The position numbers and the translations under genes are program-made. The notes below the pieces were generated by a model. It saw only the letters and a program-made list of their open reading frames with translations. It ran no database searches and was not told the origin of the DNA. 64,000 nucleotides of DNA from Nitrincola salilacus. GTDB lineage: Bacteria > Pseudomonadota > Gammaproteobacteria > Pseudomonadales > Balneatricaceae. Location of the stretch: the NCBI RefSeq assembly GCF_046271865.1, contig NZ_CP176580.1:1054001-1118000 (forward strand), given 5' to 3'. Positions 42,413 to 51,586 of this stretch are shown piece by piece (position 1 is the first letter of the stretch; each line of letters begins with the position of its first letter).

Positions 42413-43481
42413 TATATTTCTCATAGGCATTTATATCGTTATTACAAAGCTCAAGTGCATCATTTCCAGATCGTGCTGCTTGATACCAATAAATTGTTTT
42501 TGCGATCGTTTCTTTGAGTGACCAGTGATTCTTAATTCCAAACTGACTAGATGCAAGGCTTGTATCAAGCTTAAGTTCTGAGGCTTCATGAAGGCCTGAA
42601 GTGATCTGGTGAAATTTCGTATTGGCATCATTACCAAACATATCCATAGCCATTGTGACAACTTCCCGGACAGAAGCGGCTTCTGCAGCAGGTGGGCCGA
42701 AGTTATACGCGCCAGCTAACTTATTATTATAGTAGAGTTTTTCTGCCATTAATGTGTATGAATGCATACAGTCAAGTACGTGTTGCCAAGGCCGAATTGA
42801 ATTAGGGGAGCGCACTTCTAGTTGCTGGCCACTTTCCCAAGCTCGAATAGCATCAGGAATAAGTCTATTTTCTGACCAGTCTCCGCCCCCTATGACATTG
42901 CCTGCCCTGGCACTGGCAATTGCAACTTTTGTACTGCTTTCATTAAAATAAGACTCTCTGTATGACTTAATAACTAACTCACTTGCTGCTTTGCTCGCGC
43001 TGTATGGATCTATACCACCAAGTTTATCTGTTTCTCTATAAGGCCAGGGCCATTCGTTATTTTTATATACTTTGTCAGTTGTTACACAAATCACTACTCG
43101 TGTAGAACTACAAGATCTTACTGCATCTAGTAAGTTGACGGTACCCATGGTGTTAGTAGAAAAAGTATCTATGGGGTTTTTATAGCTAGCAAGCACAAAA
43201 GCTTGAGCAGCTAAGTGAAAAATAATTTCTGGTTGAAAATTTTTGATGCAGCTTAGTATAGAGCCTGGATCCCGAATATCATTAATATGACTATTGCATA
43301 GTGAATCTATTCCCGCAAGATTATAGAGTGACTGCTCAGAGCTCGGAGGTAAGCTGAAACCATAAACGTCAGCACCGTTTTTTTTTAACCAGATAGCCAA
43401 CCAGCTTCCTTTGAAACCTGTATGACCAGTTATAAGTACACGTTTGCCATGCCAGAAATATTTATTCACAAGGCATTTCAT
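42405..43481 (-). CDS. rfbG: CDP-glucose 4,6-dehydratase RfbG
   Basis: Converts CDP-glucose to CDP-4-keto-6-deoxyglucose using bound NAD. 358 aa from the ATG at 43481, which overlaps the rfbF stop (ATGA). Visible: KRVLITGHTGFKGSWLAIWL (the GFKGSW motif is diagnostic of this family), FHLAAQAFVLASYKNP, TDKVYKNNEWPWPYRE with DPYSASKAASEL as the catalytic Tyr/Lys, and GGGDWSENRLIPD. A start at 43487 is also possible. Confidence 0.95.
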   Translation of the reverse strand: MKCLVNKYFWHGKRVLITGHTGFKGSWLAIWLKKNGADVYGFSLPPSSEQSLYNLAGIDSLCNSHINDIRDPGSILSCIKNFQPEIIFHLAAQAFVLASYKNPIDTFSTNTMGTVNLLDAVRSCSSTRVVICVTTDKVYKNNEWPWPYRETDKLGGIDPYSASKAASELVIKSYRESYFNESSTKVAIASARAGNVIGGGDWSENRLIPDAIRAWESGQQLEVRSPNSIRPWQHVLDCMHSYTLMAEKLYYNNKLAGAYNFGPPAAEAASVREVVTMAMDMFGNDANTKFHQITSGLHEASELKLDTSLASSQFGIKNHWSLKETIAKTIYWYQAARSGNDALELCNNDINAYEKYNE

Positions 43482-44251
43482 TTCCATACTCTCCAAGGTG
43501 GACTGCCACTTTGCCACAACTCCTCTAACAGGTTTTTTTCTCTGAGGGTGTCCATAGGCTGCCAGAAGCCTCTATGTTCATAAGCCATTAATTGACCTGA
43601 TGAGGCAAGCTGGGTCAGCGGCTCTCCCTCCCAACTTGTCTGATCAGAATTTATCAAGTCGATTACTTTAGGGGAAAGCACGAAAAACCCTCCATTTATA
43701 GTTGCTCCATCTCCGCGAGGTTTTTCTGAAAAACCAGTTACTTGGTTATCTTTTCTTTTCAGTGCACCATAACGGCCGGGAGGAGTAACGGCTGTGACTG
43801 TGGCAAGCTTACCATGTGATTTATGAAACTCAATCAATGCTTTAATGTTGACATCACTAATGCCATCTCCATAGGTAAAACAGAATGCCTCATCATTATT
43901 AAGATAATCTCGAACCCGTAGTAATCTGCCACCTGTTAAAGAGTGTTGGCCTGTATCTAAAAGTGTAACCTTCCAAGGTTCAGCACTGTTGTGATGGACA
44001 TCCATTCGATTGTTTTTCATATCGAATGTTACGTCTGACATATGCAAAAAATAATTAGAAAAATATTCTTTTATTATATATCCCTTATAGCCTAGGCATA
44101 TAATGAAATCATTAACACCATGGGCGGAGTATATTTTCATTATATGCCAGAGTATGGGTTTTCCACCGATCTCAATCATTGGTTTTGGGCGGAGGTGTGA
44201 CTCTTCACTGATGCGTGTTCCCAACCCTCCAGCAAGAATTACGGCTTTCAT
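43478..44251 (-). CDS. rfbF: Glucose-1-phosphate cytidylyltransferase RfbF
   Basis: Makes CDP-glucose from CTP and glucose-1-phosphate, the first committed step of CDP-linked deoxy sugars. 257 aa, normal length. Visible: MKAVILAGGLGTRISEESHLRPKPMIEIGG (nucleotidyltransferase start), the metal site in FCFTYGDGISDVN, and ATVTAVTPPGRYGAL. First gene of the tight leftward operon ending at 34703; every junction down to the CmcI-type gene is either an overlap or a gap of 10 bp or less. Confidence 0.96.
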   Translation of the reverse strand: MKAVILAGGLGTRISEESHLRPKPMIEIGGKPILWHIMKIYSAHGVNDFIICLGYKGYIIKEYFSNYFLHMSDVTFDMKNNRMDVHHNSAEPWKVTLLDTGQHSLTGGRLLRVRDYLNNDEAFCFTYGDGISDVNIKALIEFHKSHGKLATVTAVTPPGRYGALKRKDNQVTGFSEKPRGDGATINGGFFVLSPKVIDLINSDQTSWEGEPLTQLASSGQLMAYEHRGFWQPMDTLREKNLLEELWQSGSPPWRVWK

Positions 44252-44307
44252 TTTTTTTCCTCACTGCTTTAGTGATTTAAAAGAATATATTTAACGGTTA
44301 TTTATTT

Positions 44308-45219
44308 TTAATTCTGTTTTTTGATAAAAAATGTTGATGACCAAGCGATAATGTCACCAATTAGAATTATTGCTCTAAAGGCAGCAATAGTCGGGATTAG
44401 ACCGGCGGCTTGCATGCTATTTTTTAAAAGTGATGCAGAAATCAATTCGGAAATTCCTATCCCTTGAGGCGCAAAAATGGCTATATAACCTATTCCCCAA
44501 GACAGTAGGTAGGTTCCGCCGATCATTGAGTAATTTGTTTCAATATTCAAATTTGTAAATGATTTTATGAAATAAATAAATGACGCTGCAGCGATAGACC
44601 AATATGCGGCTGTAATAAGTATTGATATATAATATTTTTTCAATGAAATATTCATCATCAACTTATGACTTAATAACTTGAGCAATATAGGGGTTAAAAT
44701 TGTAGTAATTCCAATGACTGATAATAAGGTGGTTGCTGAATGAATTGAGCTGTCTTGAGTATTTTGGCTTATCAATATACAGCCTATAGTTAGTGCTATA
44801 ACAATGGCTGCTATGTTTTCAAATGCAATGTACTTCCCTATACTGGATGCAGATACTCCTTCGTTGTGATAGTCATTTACTCTTGCAACAGTATGCCATA
44901 TTCCTCCTGGAATGTATTTTGCTGGTAGTCTTTTATTGTGAATAATAAATGCTTTTTTGTAGTTAATGTTGTTGCCGAATAACTTAAATGAAAATACAGT
45001 GAATAGTGGTGATAATATATGCAACAATATCCATAGAAATATGCTCGTGCATAGTGAAATAATTTCTGCTGATAGAAAGATTGTTATTAGTTCATCACGA
45101 TTATTTAATGCTATATATAAGATTGCTGCAAGTGCAGTTACAGTAAATGTTTGTTTAATGAGGTTTAGTGTTTTTTTAATATTGGTGGTGCCATGGTGGC
45201 TTCTTTTATTCGGCATCAT
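44308..45219 (-). CDS. Flippase-like / LPG-synthase TM-domain (UPF0104) membrane protein
   Basis: A 303-aa membrane protein with about eight helices and the family motif KYIPGGIWHTVARV near residue 100, plus FAPQGIGISELI towards the end. The family covers the transmembrane domain of lysylphosphatidylglycerol synthase and flippase-like proteins of glycan clusters. It could move lipid-linked sugars or lipids, but this is not settled. Overlaps the GT2 gene by 14 bp. Markedly AT-rich, like its partner. Confidence 0.75.
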   Translation of the reverse strand: MMPNKRSHHGTTNIKKTLNLIKQTFTVTALAAILYIALNNRDELITIFLSAEIISLCTSIFLWILLHILSPLFTVFSFKLFGNNINYKKAFIIHNKRLPAKYIPGGIWHTVARVNDYHNEGVSASSIGKYIAFENIAAIVIALTIGCILISQNTQDSSIHSATTLLSVIGITTILTPILLKLLSHKLMMNISLKKYYISILITAAYWSIAAASFIYFIKSFTNLNIETNYSMIGGTYLLSWGIGYIAIFAPQGIGISELISASLLKNSMQAAGLIPTIAAFRAIILIGDIIAWSSTFFIKKQN

Positions 45220-46111
45220 GGTTTGGTGTCTTAGATAAATATTTACCGCAGAAGTATTTTATGGGCATTGTAAATATCAGGAGAAATAATATGGATATTT
45301 TTATTTTTATTGGTGTGTTTGACCTTAGCGTGTTTGATATTAGGGCGTATGGAAGTTGCGCAAGTGGAAAGGCTTTGCTGGTTAGAGATGTTGCAAGCCC
45401 AAAGCTTTCACTTTTGTAGCGTTTTAGTTTTTCTTCATAATTTTTTTCTCTTCTAAACTCTCTTCTATTCCATTCTGTATTTTTTACATGAATGAAATCA
45501 CCATTCAGTGCAAGGCTTGTAAGGAAGACCAAGTCACTGCCAACGATTTTTGTTATACTTTTTGAACTAATATTTTCTCTTCTGATTATACCTAAAATTG
45601 GATTCATACTCCCCCAGAATACAGTGAAGTATCTGGCTACAGGGTCTAGCCCTCTTGTGTCATAATGGCTTGTTTTTATTTTTAGCCTATGTCCTGTCTC
45701 TGAAATCCAATTGTTTGATGCAATTGCCAGCGATGCTGTTTGATTTAATTCTAGTTGTTCAACATATTTCTCAATTAGATTATTTTTCCATAAATCATGC
45801 CCTGAGGCCCACATGAAATATTTTCCTGTTGAGTTTTTAAGTACATATTCGAAGTTTGCGGCAGCTCCGTTGTTTTTGTCAAATCTGTGAAGCTTTATTT
45901 TTTTATTGTTTTTTGAATAATCAGAGCATATTTGAAAAGTGCTGTCAGTTGAGAAGTTGTCTGAAATAATTATCTCAATGTTTTTGTAGCTTTGACTAAG
46001 GATTGAGTCCAGTGAGCTTTGTATGAATCGTGACTCGTTATAAACAGGCATTCCTATCGAAACTAAAGGTTTTCTGTTTTCCTCTTCGAGATCTATTTTA
46101 TTGTTGTTCAT
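45206..46111 (-). CDS. Family 2 glycosyltransferase
   Basis: A 301-aa inverting glycosyltransferase. Visible: PLVSIGMPVYNESRFIQSSL, SILSQSYKNIEIIISDNFSTDST, and FMWASGHDLWKNNLIEKY, where the usual DxD is weak. A C-terminal hydrophobic segment may anchor it to the membrane. It leads the two-gene AT-rich unit before rfbF and probably adds a sugar in surface-glycan assembly. The 180-bp stretch upstream (46112-46290) is AT-rich with no gene seen. Confidence 0.85.
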   Translation of the reverse strand: MNNNKIDLEEENRKPLVSIGMPVYNESRFIQSSLDSILSQSYKNIEIIISDNFSTDSTFQICSDYSKNNKKIKLHRFDKNNGAAANFEYVLKNSTGKYFMWASGHDLWKNNLIEKYVEQLELNQTASLAIASNNWISETGHRLKIKTSHYDTRGLDPVARYFTVFWGSMNPILGIIRRENISSKSITKIVGSDLVFLTSLALNGDFIHVKNTEWNRREFRREKNYEEKLKRYKSESFGLATSLTSKAFPLAQLPYALISNTLRSNTPIKIKISILFLLIFTMPIKYFCGKYLSKTPNHDAE

Positions 46112-46290
46112 AATTTATTGTGTTGAATTTTTTTAGTTATTTCTGAAATGAGTACTATGAATATTATTTTCATTTTTCAGGTGGGCTTGCAGTAGTTTTT
46201 TGTATTTTTAGTTGCCGTAGATAATAATATATCCCTCAGGTTTTTCTCGCAATGTTATCACCATGCACCAGCATCGCCTCCACGGAAATA

Positions 46291-46690
46291 TCATGAAACC
46301 CCGCATGTCTCTAAGACTTGCGACAGGTACTCCCAGCTCATTGCTACCTTCTTTCGTTTGCGCTGAATGCCCGCTTTGAAGGTTTTCTCACTCTTCAAGA
46401 AGTTCATCGCAATATGCCTGACGGCTGCCAAGTTCTCTGCCGCATCTTCTCGACGTATCCGACAGGCATCCTCTTTAAATCCAACATCCAGACACCAGTG
46501 CAATTTATTCTCTATCTGCCAGTGCTGGCGTACCGCCTGCGCAAAACGCTCCGCTGTTAAAACTTCTGAGCTAATGTAGTAGCGAATCTGGGCATGATCC
46601 GGGATGGTTTCTCCTTCCTGTCGGAAAGAGATTGCTACCCCCACACTCTTCATGTCCGGCCAGTCAAATGACAGGTTGGCGAAGTTCAGT
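46291..46690 (-). pseudogene. ISAs1-family transposase remnant (C-terminal third)
   Basis: The frame covers the last ~120-130 residues of an ISAs1-type DDE transposase: IRYYISSEVLTAERFAQAVRQHWQIENKLHWCLDV is the family's C-terminal signature. Its coding similarity (NFANLSFDWPD before the first Met) runs up to 46690 and then stops abruptly at the end of the neighbouring rpn gene. The N-terminal two thirds and one end are missing, so it cannot transpose. Confidence 0.85.
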
Positions 46691-47672
46691 GTCTGGCTTC
46701 AGCACGAAGCTTAGTAACCTCATCAACAGATAATCCCGAAATATCGGCTATCATGGCATCATCCATTTCGGTACGAGCGATCAGGTTGCGTGCCGTCTCA
46801 CACATGGTTTCCATTCGGCCTTTCTGAATACCTTTTTGAATACCTATTTGCTCACCCTCTTGCCGTCCCTCTATACGCCCCTCTATCCGCTCTTTCTTCA
46901 CCAGCTTTTCCAGGTTTTCTGCCAACATCTCTCTATCCTCCATCAAGCTATTCAGTGGATCCAAGTTTACACCGGCACCCAGATACTGCAGGTGGCGCTT
47001 CAGCCAGCGGGTAATGATCTTGTCAATGCGCTCTTTATTCGGGTCTGCCCTGATGATCGCAACGATCCTGTCGACTGCTTGTTGCAAAGCTCCCCAGCTT
47101 TCACCGGCATTTTCAACCCCAAAGATACCGCTTAGGGGGGTGTGTCGACTGGTTAACTCTTCATCAGTATAACGCCCTTCGTCTATCAGGTAATAGCGCA
47201 GATGTGGCTGATAGACTCGCAGAAAGGCCGGGGGTTCCGGTTTCACCATTTCGTAGATATCCTGCCGGGCTCGCCAGCGCTTGGTGCCATTGTACAGCAC
47301 AATCGGCAGTATCGGCGGGAGGCCCTGTCTGGGGGTTGTTTCCCTGGTCTTCAGCAGATGATCATAGAAGCAGGCGACGTAGTGCATCAGTCGGATGGGC
47401 ATGGTGTAATCAATCCGAGACTGAAATTCCAGCAGGATATACAGGAAAATCTGCTGTCTGCTCCCTTGCCAGTTGACCTCGGCTGACCAGACCACATCCT
47501 CGAACTTTTCTTCAAACAGCGGGGTAATATAGTTGCCGCTGTGATTCCTCAGTGTGGAAAAGTCCATGATCCGGGCGATTTCCGGTGGCGCGAAGCCTTC
47601 GATCAGTTGCTGAACGAATTCAGGGTGACTGAACAGCTCCTTGTAGCCTGTATCGTGATGTTGGCTTGCCAT
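46686..47672 (-). CDS. Rpn-family recombination-promoting nuclease / transposase_31
   Basis: A 328-aa PD-(D/E)XK nuclease of the Rpn family. Visible: the N-terminal HDTGYKELFSHPEFVQQLI, the nuclease core with VVWSAEVNW and LLEFQSRIDYTMPIRL, and VLYNGTKRW. A C-terminal charged linker with Glu-Gly-Arg and Gln-Lys-Gly repeats (about 262-285) is followed by a short helical end. Rpn proteins cut DNA and promote RecA-independent recombination in E. coli; the role here may be DNA rearrangement or defence. Its stop abuts the ISAs1 relic. Confidence 0.88.
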   Translation of the reverse strand: MASQHHDTGYKELFSHPEFVQQLIEGFAPPEIARIMDFSTLRNHSGNYITPLFEEKFEDVVWSAEVNWQGSRQQIFLYILLEFQSRIDYTMPIRLMHYVACFYDHLLKTRETTPRQGLPPILPIVLYNGTKRWRARQDIYEMVKPEPPAFLRVYQPHLRYYLIDEGRYTDEELTSRHTPLSGIFGVENAGESWGALQQAVDRIVAIIRADPNKERIDKIITRWLKRHLQYLGAGVNLDPLNSLMEDREMLAENLEKLVKKERIEGRIEGRQEGEQIGIQKGIQKGRMETMCETARNLIARTEMDDAMIADISGLSVDEVTKLRAEARH

Positions 47673-47721
47673 GCAACCTCCTTGTTGCTTGGTTTACGGG
47701 TCGTGTTTTACGGGTAGCGGT

Positions 47722-49179
47722 TTAGTGTCTGGCTTCAGCCAGCTCTACGCGAATCTCCTGCTTAGCAGCTTGTGCTGCCTGTTCAATTTTATCTTTAAGT
47801 GCCAACCGTGCCGCTTGATCCCCATGAATCAAGCGCACCTCCCGCGGCCACTTTTTCATCCGCCTGATAAAGTTAACCAGATCCTTCTGATCCGCATGTG
47901 CGCTGTATCCGCTGATACTATCAACGCCTGCATTAATACGATAGCGCTGGCCCTCCAGCGTCACTTCATCTTTACCTGGCGTTGCGTTCTGTATCTGGTG
48001 GCCCGGTGTGCCGGGAGCCTGATAGCCCACAAACAGTACCTGATGCCTTGAGTCTTCTATCATTGCCTTCAGGTAGTTCATCACTCGGCCACCGGCTGCC
48101 ATGCCACTGGCGGCGATCACCACGGCGGGTTGTCCGGTTTTGGCCAGATAGTCGACGGTCCGTTGGTGTTCGTCGTGGTTGCCGATGGTGTAGAGGTTGG
48201 CGAAGTTCAGTGGGTGGCGTCCGGCCTTCAGGCGGCGCTGTGCTTCATCGTCCCAGTAGGGTTTCAGTTGTCGGTACACTTTGGTGAATTCAGCTGCCAG
48301 TGGCGAGTCGACAATCACTTGCAGGTTTTTCCACAGGGGCTTGGTTTTCCCGTCGCCACCAGGGCTGTGTCGGTGGATCAGTTCTTCCAGTTCATACAGC
48401 AGTTCTTGTGTGCGCCCGATGCTGAAGGCCGGGATAATTACGGTGCCATCGTTCTGCAGGGCTTTTTCTATCGCTGCTTTGAGCCGGTTGATACGGTCGT
48501 GTCGGCTCTGGTGTCTGCGATTGCCATAGGTGGATTCCAGCACGACGATATCGGCATGATGCGGCGATTGCGGTGCTGGCAGCAGTGCGCTGCCGGGTGC
48601 GCCCAGGTCACCCGAGAAGACGATGCGCGTGTTGTGGATGCGAGTGTTGTGATCAGGTTTGTTTGTCACGGATATCTCGAAGTAGCAGGAGCCGAGTATA
48701 TGGCCGGCGCGTTGCAGCTTTATTCGGGTGCGCAGGGCCGGTGTGTCGATGACGGTGTGCCAGGTTTTGTAGTCCAGCGGTACGAGTAGCTGGGCGATCC
48801 TGGCCTTGAACTGTTCGATCAGTTTTGCATCCCGTGTGAAGCCGACCCGTAAGGCATCTTCCAGTACCAGCGGCAGGAGCAGGGCCGATGGCTTTGAGCA
48901 GTAGATGGGGCCGTTGTAGCCTGCTGCGATCAGGTAGGGCAGGCGACCGACATGGTCGATATGCACATGGGTGATCAGCAGGGCTTTGATCTTGCTCAGG
49001 TCGAACTGAACCTTGAGCTGTTCGAAGGTGTCGTCGGCGGCATCTCGCCCCTGAAACAGTCCGCAATCGATCAGCAGTGAGTGTTCGCTATCGCAGTTGA
49101 GCTGGTGGCAACTGCCGGTGACGCCGCTGGCACCTCCATGGTGAATGATGTTCGGGTACGCGTTTGCTGGGTCAGGCAT
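47722..49179 (-). CDS. MBL-fold beta-CASP ribonuclease (CPSF73/RNase J-like)
   Basis: A 485-aa metallo-beta-lactamase/beta-CASP protein expected to process RNA. Visible: GASGVTGSCHQLN, LLIDCGLFQG, the zinc motif LLITHVHIDHVGRLPYL (HxHxDH), GHILGSCYFEI, FSGDLG, the beta-CASP IPAFSIGRTQELLYEL and VIVDSPLA, and the closing GYSAHADQKDLVNFI and VRLIHGD. Its length and order match bacterial CPSF73-like exonucleases. Its last 16 bp are identical to the end of the neighbouring rpn gene. Confidence 0.9.
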   Translation of the reverse strand: MPDPANAYPNIIHHGGASGVTGSCHQLNCDSEHSLLIDCGLFQGRDAADDTFEQLKVQFDLSKIKALLITHVHIDHVGRLPYLIAAGYNGPIYCSKPSALLLPLVLEDALRVGFTRDAKLIEQFKARIAQLLVPLDYKTWHTVIDTPALRTRIKLQRAGHILGSCYFEISVTNKPDHNTRIHNTRIVFSGDLGAPGSALLPAPQSPHHADIVVLESTYGNRRHQSRHDRINRLKAAIEKALQNDGTVIIPAFSIGRTQELLYELEELIHRHSPGGDGKTKPLWKNLQVIVDSPLAAEFTKVYRQLKPYWDDEAQRRLKAGRHPLNFANLYTIGNHDEHQRTVDYLAKTGQPAVVIAASGMAAGGRVMNYLKAMIEDSRHQVLFVGYQAPGTPGHQIQNATPGKDEVTLEGQRYRINAGVDSISGYSAHADQKDLVNFIRRMKKWPREVRLIHGDQAARLALKDKIEQAAQAAKQEIRVELAEARH

Positions 49180-49208
49180 CCTTGTCCTCTTATTTTCCTT
49201 GATGGTGA

Positions 49209-49691
49209 CTATGATTGGTTCAGATAGGGTGTGATGAACGTTTGTGATTGTTGAAATATTTCTGTGATCAACGAGAAGCTGTCAAACACCTGGTTGATCG
49301 CTTCGCTCATACTGCGTGCATCATCTTCGTACTTGTGTGTCAGTTGGTTACGCAAGGCTCTCAGCTCAAGCCATTGTGCTTTGCTGTTCAGTGCACCCAG
49401 TTGTTCCAGTCGGTTGAGTTTGTCCAGAAAGGGTTGGTTCTTTGCTGGCTCCTCCAGCAGATCCAGTATCAATCTGAACAGGCGCTCTCCGATCGCATCC
49501 TGTAGTTTGGTAAAGCGGAAGATATACTGATCCAGCGCTTCGACCTCTTCATCGCTGAGTGCTTTATAACGGGGCTCATTAAGCGGCATGATGGTTGAAA
49601 GCTTGTTGCTGGCATATCGCATCCGCTTGAGGTGGGTTTCACACTCTTGTAGTGCCTTCTGTACTTTGACCACTGTCAGGCTGTCGTTCAT
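49209..49691 (-). CDS. hepT: HepT-like HEPN toxin
   Basis: A 160-aa all-helical HEPN ribonuclease toxin. The catalytic motif R-x4-H-x-Y is seen in LRNQLTHKYED near residue 115. In the studied type VII system the antitoxin MntA adds AMP to this Tyr and blocks the enzyme. It starts four bases inside the end of mntA (ATGA), so the pair is co-translated. The protein is somewhat longer than many HepT toxins, with an extra charged N-terminal helix. Confidence 0.82.
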   Translation of the reverse strand: MNDSLTVVKVQKALQECETHLKRMRYASNKLSTIMPLNEPRYKALSDEEVEALDQYIFRFTKLQDAIGERLFRLILDLLEEPAKNQPFLDKLNRLEQLGALNSKAQWLELRALRNQLTHKYEDDARSMSEAINQVFDSFSLITEIFQQSQTFITPYLNQS

Positions 49692-49978
49692 AGTTGCACG
49701 CCTGTGTTTCTGGCTTCCTGCTCGATAAGCCGGGTAGGGTCTTGTGCCATGACGATATCAATCTTCTGCTCACCGAGGGACTCCATCAGCAGGGCCAGCA
49801 GTTTGATCTTTTTAGAAAAGTTATCCGGGCTGTCGATTGTTTCAATAAACAGGTCGATATCGCCACCTCTTTTCTGGTCGTCAGTGCGGCTGCCGAAGAG
49901 GTAGACCTGTGCATTCTGACCGAATACCTGATGGGTGTGTCGCACAATGGCTTCTTTTTCGTGGTCGCTCAATCGCAT
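49688..49978 (-). CDS. mntA: MntA-like minimal nucleotidyltransferase antitoxin
   Basis: A 96-aa nucleotidyltransferase of the MntA type. The signature GS-x10-DxD is visible as LFGSRTDDQKRGGDIDL. It should inactivate HepT by AMPylation. The ATG at 49978 (MRLSDHEKEAIV) fits the family; another in-frame ATG at 49993 repeats the same Met-Arg-Leu. Antitoxin precedes toxin, with a four-base overlap. Confidence 0.85.
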   Translation of the reverse strand: MRLSDHEKEAIVRHTHQVFGQNAQVYLFGSRTDDQKRGGDIDLFIETIDSPDNFSKKIKLLALLMESLGEQKIDIVMAQDPTRLIEQEARNTGVQL

Positions 49979-50213
49979 GGGGTTCAATCGCATGAACTAT
50001 GTGAATCCTGGTAAAAAAGCACGCTACCGCCCGGAGGTTACATGATGACAATCCTCAACGCCGGCGGAGCTCAGTTGTATTTAAGTATAAATCGCTTTAA
50101 GCATAAGTCAGTTGCACAGACTTTTAAACTACCATGCTGGCGGTGTAGAGTGTAGCGCTTCTCTGTTCTCCAACGATCAGATCTATTTTGACTACACATT
50201 TGACTACACTCGC

Positions 50214-51560
50214 TTGAATACTCACGAATCTTCTCGGCCCGAATCGGCCTGGCGTCGTCCTTTTCTGTTGCTTGGTCGCTGGCCTGTCTGGTCGGGTCGG
50301 CTTTTGATGGCGGTTGTGATTCTGGCACTGCTGTCCAGCCTTGGACTGTCTTTTCTGGCACCGCTGGCTGGGGTGCTGGCGTGGGTTGCTGCGCTGATGT
50401 TGTTTCATCGGTTGTCGGGCATTCAGGCGCTGCAGGTGGCTGTGCTGCTCGGCGTGGGTGGGGCGGGTCTGATTTGGGGCGCGCTCGCGGGCGGTGACTG
50501 GCAGTGGTGGGTGAGGGCGCTGGAGGCTAATCAGGCGTTGCTGGCTCTGTTGTTGGCGGTGAGTTTTTTGCGCTTGGTGGCTTCGGCTGATCTGGTGGTG
50601 GATGAGAAGCTGCCGAAAGGGCGCAAAGCGCTCTGGCGCACGCTGTTGGGGGTGCATCTGTTCGGTGCGGTGATCAATTTTTCGTCACTGGTGATCATGG
50701 CCGACAGAATGGCGCGCAATAAGCCATTGCAACCACTGCAAGCGCTGGTGCTGACGCGTGGATTCATGCTGGCTGCGCACTGGTCACCCTTTTTTGCAGC
50801 GATGGGGGTGGCGCTGATCAATGCGCCCGGGGCGAGCCTTTGGGTGTTGATTCTGGTGGGGCTGCCGGTTGCGCTGATAGCGCTGTTCATCGCGGGTGTT
50901 CGTTTGTTGTCTCAGCCGGAGGCAAAGGAGCTGGAAGGTTATCCGATGCACCTGGATGCGTTGTTGCTGCCGGTGTTGCTTGCAGTGTCGGTGATGGTGT
51001 TGCATTTTATCTGGGAGGATCTGCCGGTACTGACGCTGGTGTCGGGGCTGTCGCTGATTTTTTCATTGGTGCTCTTGCGGAAACGACACGGCAAGGCTGC
51101 CAGAAAGCGGCTGAAACAGCATATCGAGCATACGCTGCCAACCATGTCGGGCGAAACGCTGCTGTTTCTGTCGGCCGGGGTGTTGGCAGCAGGGCTGGGG
51201 GCAATGGTGCAGGCGGCGGAGTTTCAGTTATCGTTGAATGGGTTCGGGCCTTGGCACGCCTGGGGGTTGCTGGTGGTGATGGTGTTTGTGTCTGCCATCG
51301 GGGTGCATCCGGTGATCAGTATCGCCACGGCAGGTGGGCTGGTGGCACCCTGGGTGAGTGATCCGAATATGCTGGCGATGGTGTTTTTGATGGGCTGGGC
51401 ATTGGGTGTAGGGGTGTCGCCGCTCTCTGGCACCCATCTGACGATGCAGGGCCGATACGGTATCAGTGCTTTTAAGTTTCCGCGCTGGAATCTGGGGTTC
51501 GTGCTGGTGATGTTACTGGTGGATCTGCTGGTGTTGCAGTTGTATGGCTTTGTTGCTTGA
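50214..51560 (+). CDS. Multi-pass membrane protein, unrecognised transporter-like
   Basis: A membrane protein of about 448 aa with some 12 helices. No family is recognised with confidence; glycine-rich turns such as VGVSPLSGTHLTM and IGVHPVISIATAGGL recall ion-transporter-superfamily permeases. No good ATG is present near the expected start: TTG at 50214 is chosen, but the frame is open from 50112, and the first ATG (50307) lies in the first helix. A 12-bp direct repeat (TTTGACTACACA-like) lies just upstream. Monocistronic, converging on the second rpn gene. Confidence 0.6.
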   Translation: MNTHESSRPESAWRRPFLLLGRWPVWSGRLLMAVVILALLSSLGLSFLAPLAGVLAWVAALMLFHRLSGIQALQVAVLLGVGGAGLIWGALAGGDWQWWVRALEANQALLALLLAVSFLRLVASADLVVDEKLPKGRKALWRTLLGVHLFGAVINFSSLVIMADRMARNKPLQPLQALVLTRGFMLAAHWSPFFAAMGVALINAPGASLWVLILVGLPVALIALFIAGVRLLSQPEAKELEGYPMHLDALLLPVLLAVSVMVLHFIWEDLPVLTLVSGLSLIFSLVLLRKRHGKAARKRLKQHIEHTLPTMSGETLLFLSAGVLAAGLGAMVQAAEFQLSLNGFGPWHAWGLLVVMVFVSAIGVHPVISIATAGGLVAPWVSDPNMLAMVFLMGWALGVGVSPLSGTHLTMQGRYGISAFKFPRWNLGFVLVMLLVDLLVLQLYGFVA

Positions 51561-51586
51561 TCGTTTTGATCGGCTTCACGGTAAAG

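Noticed and set aside
40629..44251. dTDP-rhamnose pathway
   Set aside because: The epimerase resembles RmlC, but rmlA, rmlB and rmlD are missing and the neighbours are the cytidylyl enzymes rfbF and rfbG.
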